A DNA stretch of 64,000 bases, taken from JAFNAG01 sp963824985 (GTDB lineage Bacteria > Acidobacteriota > UBA6911). Under the pieces are notes generated by a model. That model worked only from the letters and a program-made list of their open reading frames with translations. It did not search any database and had not been told where the DNA came from. The stretch covers positions 62,001 to 126,000 of the forward strand of contig CAWGRQ010000001.1 in assembly GCA_963824985.1 (NCBI GenBank), read 5' to 3'. The position numbers were made by a program, and so were the translations under genes. Every line of letters begins with the position of its first letter. Positions within the stretch are counted from its first letter, which is position 1. Below are positions 61,274 through 64,000 of the stretch, in pieces.

Positions 61274-62305
61274 ATGTCCAGCGCAAAGCATAGCGCCTGG
61301 GTTGTACTTTTCTTTCCCCTCCTTGCCTGCATCTGGTTCGGATTCGGCCAGGACCAGGCAAAGAAACCGGGGGGTCAGACGATCCAGGTTCAAGTCGAAA
61401 TGGTTTCGCTTCCGGTGGTGGTCACAACCCGGGATGGGCGGCGGGTTACTGATCTTCAGAAAGAGGACTTCCAGATCTTCGAAGACCGGGTGCCGCAGCA
61501 GATCGAGGGATTTGAGGCCACGGATGCACCGATTTCGATCGCCCTGGCCTTGGATTCCAGCGGCAGCATGGAAAAGAGGCTGGTTCGTCTCCAGAACGAG
61601 GCGATTCGCTTCGTCAACCTGCTCCATCCGGATGATTCCGTAGCCGTTATGTCCTTCGCCGACGATGTCAACCTGCTGGAGGACTTCAGCCTCGACCGGA
61701 AACGGAATGCCCGCGGCATCAAGGAAACCAGGGCGGATGGCAATACCGCACTTTACGAAGCCGTCTGGCTGGGATTGGAAGAAGTGCTCAAGCCGATCAA
61801 AGAGCGCAATGCGCTGGTGTTGTTCACCGATGGTGTCGACACCGCCAGCCGCCGGGCATCGGAGAAGGAGACCATGCAGCTGGCCAAGGAAGCGCAGGCG
61901 AGCATCTACTGCATCTATTTCAACACGGAGGGGGATACTCGGGCGGTCCAGCGCTCGACGGGCACGATCGGGGGCTTTCCCTGGCCTCCTCCACCCGTGA
62001 TCGTTACCCCGGGCCCTCCCATGCCTGGAACCGGATCCGCGGAATACATGGCGGGACGGCTTTATCTCCAGCAGCTTGCTGAATACAGCGGCGGGTTGTT
62101 GTTCGACGCCCTGACGATCGAAGACCTGGGACCGGCTTTCGAAAGCATAGCCCGCGAACTCGCCAGCCAATACAGCATCGGCTATTACTCGAACAACACC
62201 AAGCGCGACGGCAAGTTCCGCAACGTTGAGGTGCGCGTACGCCGGCCCGGGCTCGTAGCCCGGACGCGGAAGGGCTATTTTGCGCCCAAGGCTGCCAAAG
62301 ACTAG
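61274..62305 (+). CDS. Acidobacterial VWFA-domain protein (TIGR03436-like)
   Basis: 343 residues. Signal peptide (AWVVLFFPLLACIWFGFGQ), an N-terminal beta region VVVTTRDGRRVTDLQKEDFQI-like typical of VWFA-related acidobacterial proteins, then the VWA fold with MIDAS motif ALDSSGSM, the Thr position in RADGNTALYEA and the Asp in LFTDGVD. The end RNVEVRVRRPGLVARTRKGYF is highly typical. A metal-dependent adhesion or scaffold role outside the cell is likely. Good phylum marker. Confidence 0.9.
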   Translation: MSSAKHSAWVVLFFPLLACIWFGFGQDQAKKPGGQTIQVQVEMVSLPVVVTTRDGRRVTDLQKEDFQIFEDRVPQQIEGFEATDAPISIALALDSSGSMEKRLVRLQNEAIRFVNLLHPDDSVAVMSFADDVNLLEDFSLDRKRNARGIKETRADGNTALYEAVWLGLEEVLKPIKERNALVLFTDGVDTASRRASEKETMQLAKEAQASIYCIYFNTEGDTRAVQRSTGTIGGFPWPPPPVIVTPGPPMPGTGSAEYMAGRLYLQQLAEYSGGLLFDALTIEDLGPAFESIARELASQYSIGYYSNNTKRDGKFRNVEVRVRRPGLVARTRKGYFAPKAAKD

Positions 62306-62868
62306 GTGTTGCGCTTGCCGAAAGTCGGGTGAGTTTCCGGCACGGCGCTTTCCTGGTTGACCAATCTCGCCAGCACGAAGAGCAGGTCGGAAAGCCGGTT
62401 CAAATAGCGGACCACCTGGGGATCGACCGTCGCCGCGTGCCTCAGGGCCACGCAGCGACGCTCGGCGCGCCGGGCCACGGTTCGGCCGAGATGCAGCATT
62501 GCTCCCAGACGGCTGCCTCCCGGTAAGATGAAGTTTTTCAGGGGTTTCAACGATTCCTGGTACTCATCGATCTTCTGCTCCAATGCCCTGATGTCGGCAT
62601 CGGAAATTGCGGGAATTCCCCACGCGCCGCGGTCAGCTTCCGGAGGCAGCGCCAGGTCGGCGCCAATGCTGAATAGATCATCCTGAATCCGGCGAACGAC
62701 AGCATCAATTCCTTCCGTCAGTTGATAGGATGCAACCACCCCGAGAACGGCATTCAATTCGTCGATGGAACCATAGGCTTCAATCCGGGGATCGTCCTTG
62801 GGCACTCGCCTGCCGCCGATCAATCCGGTTGTGCCGTCATCCCCGGTAGTCGTGTAAATTCTTGTCAT
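62302..62868 (-). CDS. pduO: PduO-type cob(I)alamin adenosyltransferase
   Basis: 188 residues. Signature TRIYTTTGDDGTTGLIGG at the N-terminus (ATP-binding loop), GSIDELNAVLG, and the helical core with RRAERRCVAL and YLNRLSDLLFVLARLVN. It adenosylates cob(I)alamin to coenzyme B12. Convergent with the VWFA gene, with 4 nt overlap. Shows that the host handles corrinoids, in line with the B12 radical SAM genes and the CbiMQO transporter. Confidence 0.93.
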   Translation of the reverse strand: MTRIYTTTGDDGTTGLIGGRRVPKDDPRIEAYGSIDELNAVLGVVASYQLTEGIDAVVRRIQDDLFSIGADLALPPEADRGAWGIPAISDADIRALEQKIDEYQESLKPLKNFILPGGSRLGAMLHLGRTVARRAERRCVALRHAATVDPQVVRYLNRLSDLLFVLARLVNQESAVPETHPTFGKRNT

Positions 62869-63256
62869 GACAAAACCTCCGGACCTGGACCTTCAGGCGG
62901 CAATGGCCGTGGGCGGAGCCCTACAGCATTCGGTTGCCGCTTGTGACCGCAGCAGTCGGAGCCCGCTCCGCCGACTTTCCGAACACTGAGCTCCAGGGTT
63001 GCCTGGCGGAAAGTATAGTCGATCCGGCTTCTCGTGACGCGCAAAATCGGGTCGACAATTCCGGGAATCGGAACCTTATAAAGGCTTCAGGCAAGCGGCC
63101 GCGTATGCCCGCGAGGCGGGTTGGGATTATCCGGATTGTCTTTGGAGCAGTCCCTCATGTGCCAAGGCCCACCCGGTGGCGCATGAAGAGATCGCGCTGC
63201 CTTCGTCGGCGATCATCGGGGTCGGAAGATGCCCGGCTGGTTTTACCGAGAGTCCT
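62869..63256. other. Intergenic, nothing recognised
   Basis: No frame with coding signs, no repeat shared with the rest of the window and no RNA fold recognised. It contains the promoter region of the adenosyltransferase gene, but no clear boxes. Confidence 0.45.
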
Positions 63257-63601
63257 TCAGGCGGTCTTCTTTTCTTTGCAGTCAATACAGACAGAGGTCC
63301 ACGGAACGGCCTTGAGCCGGGGGATACTGATGTCTTTGCCGCACCCCGTACACACGCCATAACTGCCGTCCTCGATGCGGGCAAGCGCGGCTTCGATGGC
63401 GCGCAGCAGCTTGGCATCGGTCTGGAGCAGCCGGATATTCACATGAACTTCGTTATCGTCGCTTGCCTGGTCCACAAAATCCCCGTGGCGCGTATTCTCC
63501 ATGTTTTCCCAGTGCGTTTTTTTCCCTGGTGTAGAATCGGCAATAGCATCCCGCTTGCTTTCCAGAATGGACTTAAACTTTTTGAGCTCAGTTTTCTTCA
63601 T
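63257..63601 (-). CDS. DksA/TraR-family zinc-finger protein
   Basis: 114 residues. Coiled-coil N-terminal half and the C4 zinc finger GVCTGCGKDISIPRLKAVPW...CIDCKEKK. Acts on RNA polymerase through the secondary channel. The finger region (GSYGVCTGCGKDI) is complete. The coiled-coil tip acidic residues (FVDQASDDNEVH) are in the usual place. Confidence 0.9.
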   Translation of the reverse strand: MKKTELKKFKSILESKRDAIADSTPGKKTHWENMENTRHGDFVDQASDDNEVHVNIRLLQTDAKLLRAIEAALARIEDGSYGVCTGCGKDISIPRLKAVPWTSVCIDCKEKKTA

Positions 63602-63969
63602 GACCCAACCTCAATCGAGGAGAAACCGGCTGCCCCGAAAAAACATTCATTATACTACGCGTGCGACGCATCGTAAAGCATCTATTCGTGACGCCCGAAT
63701 TCAGACTTATCTATGGATCGGATAGATGCAGGTAAACCTGAAGTGAAATCGATCCCGGGCGGAAGCGAATCATGAAGACCACCGGTACAGACGAGCCCGG
63801 GCAGCGATAACAGCTGCATCAACATCGCTTTGGGCGGCCTGCGCCAGAAGCGGATCCCGCATCACGCCCCTGTCAACTGACCTGTGGGCCCGCCGAATTT
63901 GTTACTGGCATACGCCTGCGCTTGATGATAAGAATGGGGCCGCCCAAAATCACTCGTGTGGAGGTTGCC
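63602..63969. other. Intergenic upstream region
   Basis: No gene supported. The last 60 bases precede a new gene start with a strong GGAGG and should hold its promoter; the boxes could not be fixed. Confidence 0.45.
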
Positions 63970-64000
63970 ATGAAAGGTCTCAGACTCGGTGTCCAGGCAG
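63970..64000 (+). CDS. Start of a gene cut by the window edge
   Basis: ATG at 63970 with GGAGG 5 nt upstream; MKGLRLGVQA is read before the window ends. Too short to assign. Confidence 0.5.
   Translation, partial: MKGLRLGVQA

Overview
The window looks like a chromosome segment of an Acidobacteriota bacterium. The base composition is GC-rich. It encodes a VWFA protein of the acidobacterial type (61274-62305), a relic of a Ser/Thr kinase with the GTAAYMSPEQA activation segment common in that phylum (about 51489-51640), and the three-gene bacterial ceramide set. The assignment is inference; there is no rRNA or other phylogenetic marker in the window.

Layout: 1-7.5 kb is housekeeping: a redoxin fragment, thiC followed by a tiny membrane peptide that may be a selenoprotein, a VapBC-type pair, a degenerate metallo-beta-lactamase-fold protein with an alpha/beta hydrolase, and a CbiMQO cobalt/nickel ECF transporter. 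From 7.6 to 45.9 kb lies a lipid biosynthesis island of about 38 kb. Its forward arm encodes a NodB deacetylase, a GT2 glycosyltransferase, a LolA-like carrier, a FabZ-like dehydratase, a DUF2062-methyltransferase fusion and an MMPL exporter. It continues directly into serine palmitoyltransferase, a bCerS-type acyltransferase and a CerR-type reductase. A middle part holds a radical SAM gene with a membrane protein, a PA2779/C39-peptidase pair and a TPR outer-membrane protein. The reverse arm encodes an ACP, a PHP phosphoesterase, FabG, a 989-residue outer-membrane composite protein, a tetraether-synthase-like (Tes/Mss-like) radical SAM enzyme, a second ACP, an adenylating ligase, a KASIII-like enzyme, a KS-alpha/KS-beta pair and an LpxL-like acyltransferase. 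Three cobalamin-binding radical SAM genes follow, one frameshifted.

The simplest reading is that a dedicated type II fatty-acid/polyketide line (as in aryl-polyene or xanthomonadin loci) makes an unusual acyl chain. That chain would be used together with a sphingolipid (ceramide) core, altered by several radical SAM enzymes, and exported to the outer membrane by MMPL, LolA-like and barrel proteins. A Tes/Mss-like enzyme in a ceramide locus raises the possibility of tail-to-tail coupled or otherwise C-C modified sphingolipids. This is a hypothesis, not something the sequence proves.

46-48.5 kb holds an LLM-class oxidoreductase and a MauE/rhodanese pair. 48.5-57.3 kb is a defence and mobile-element zone: two AbiE-type pairs, one Phd/VapC-type pair, an internally deleted IS91-type transposase, a truncated DDE integrase, a kinase relic, a 44-bp perfect palindrome and an unknown 492-residue protein. 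57.3-64 kb returns to ordinary genes: two MacB-type permeases, an MBL hydrolase, a VWFA protein, a PduO-type adenosyltransferase and a DksA/TraR protein.

Two families of dispersed non-coding repeats occur: a 31-bp-TIR MITE-like element at 10.4 and 60.8 kb, and a CGCAAAG-heptamer element at 25.3, 46.0 and (degenerate) 47.3 kb. No CRISPR array, tRNA or rRNA was seen.
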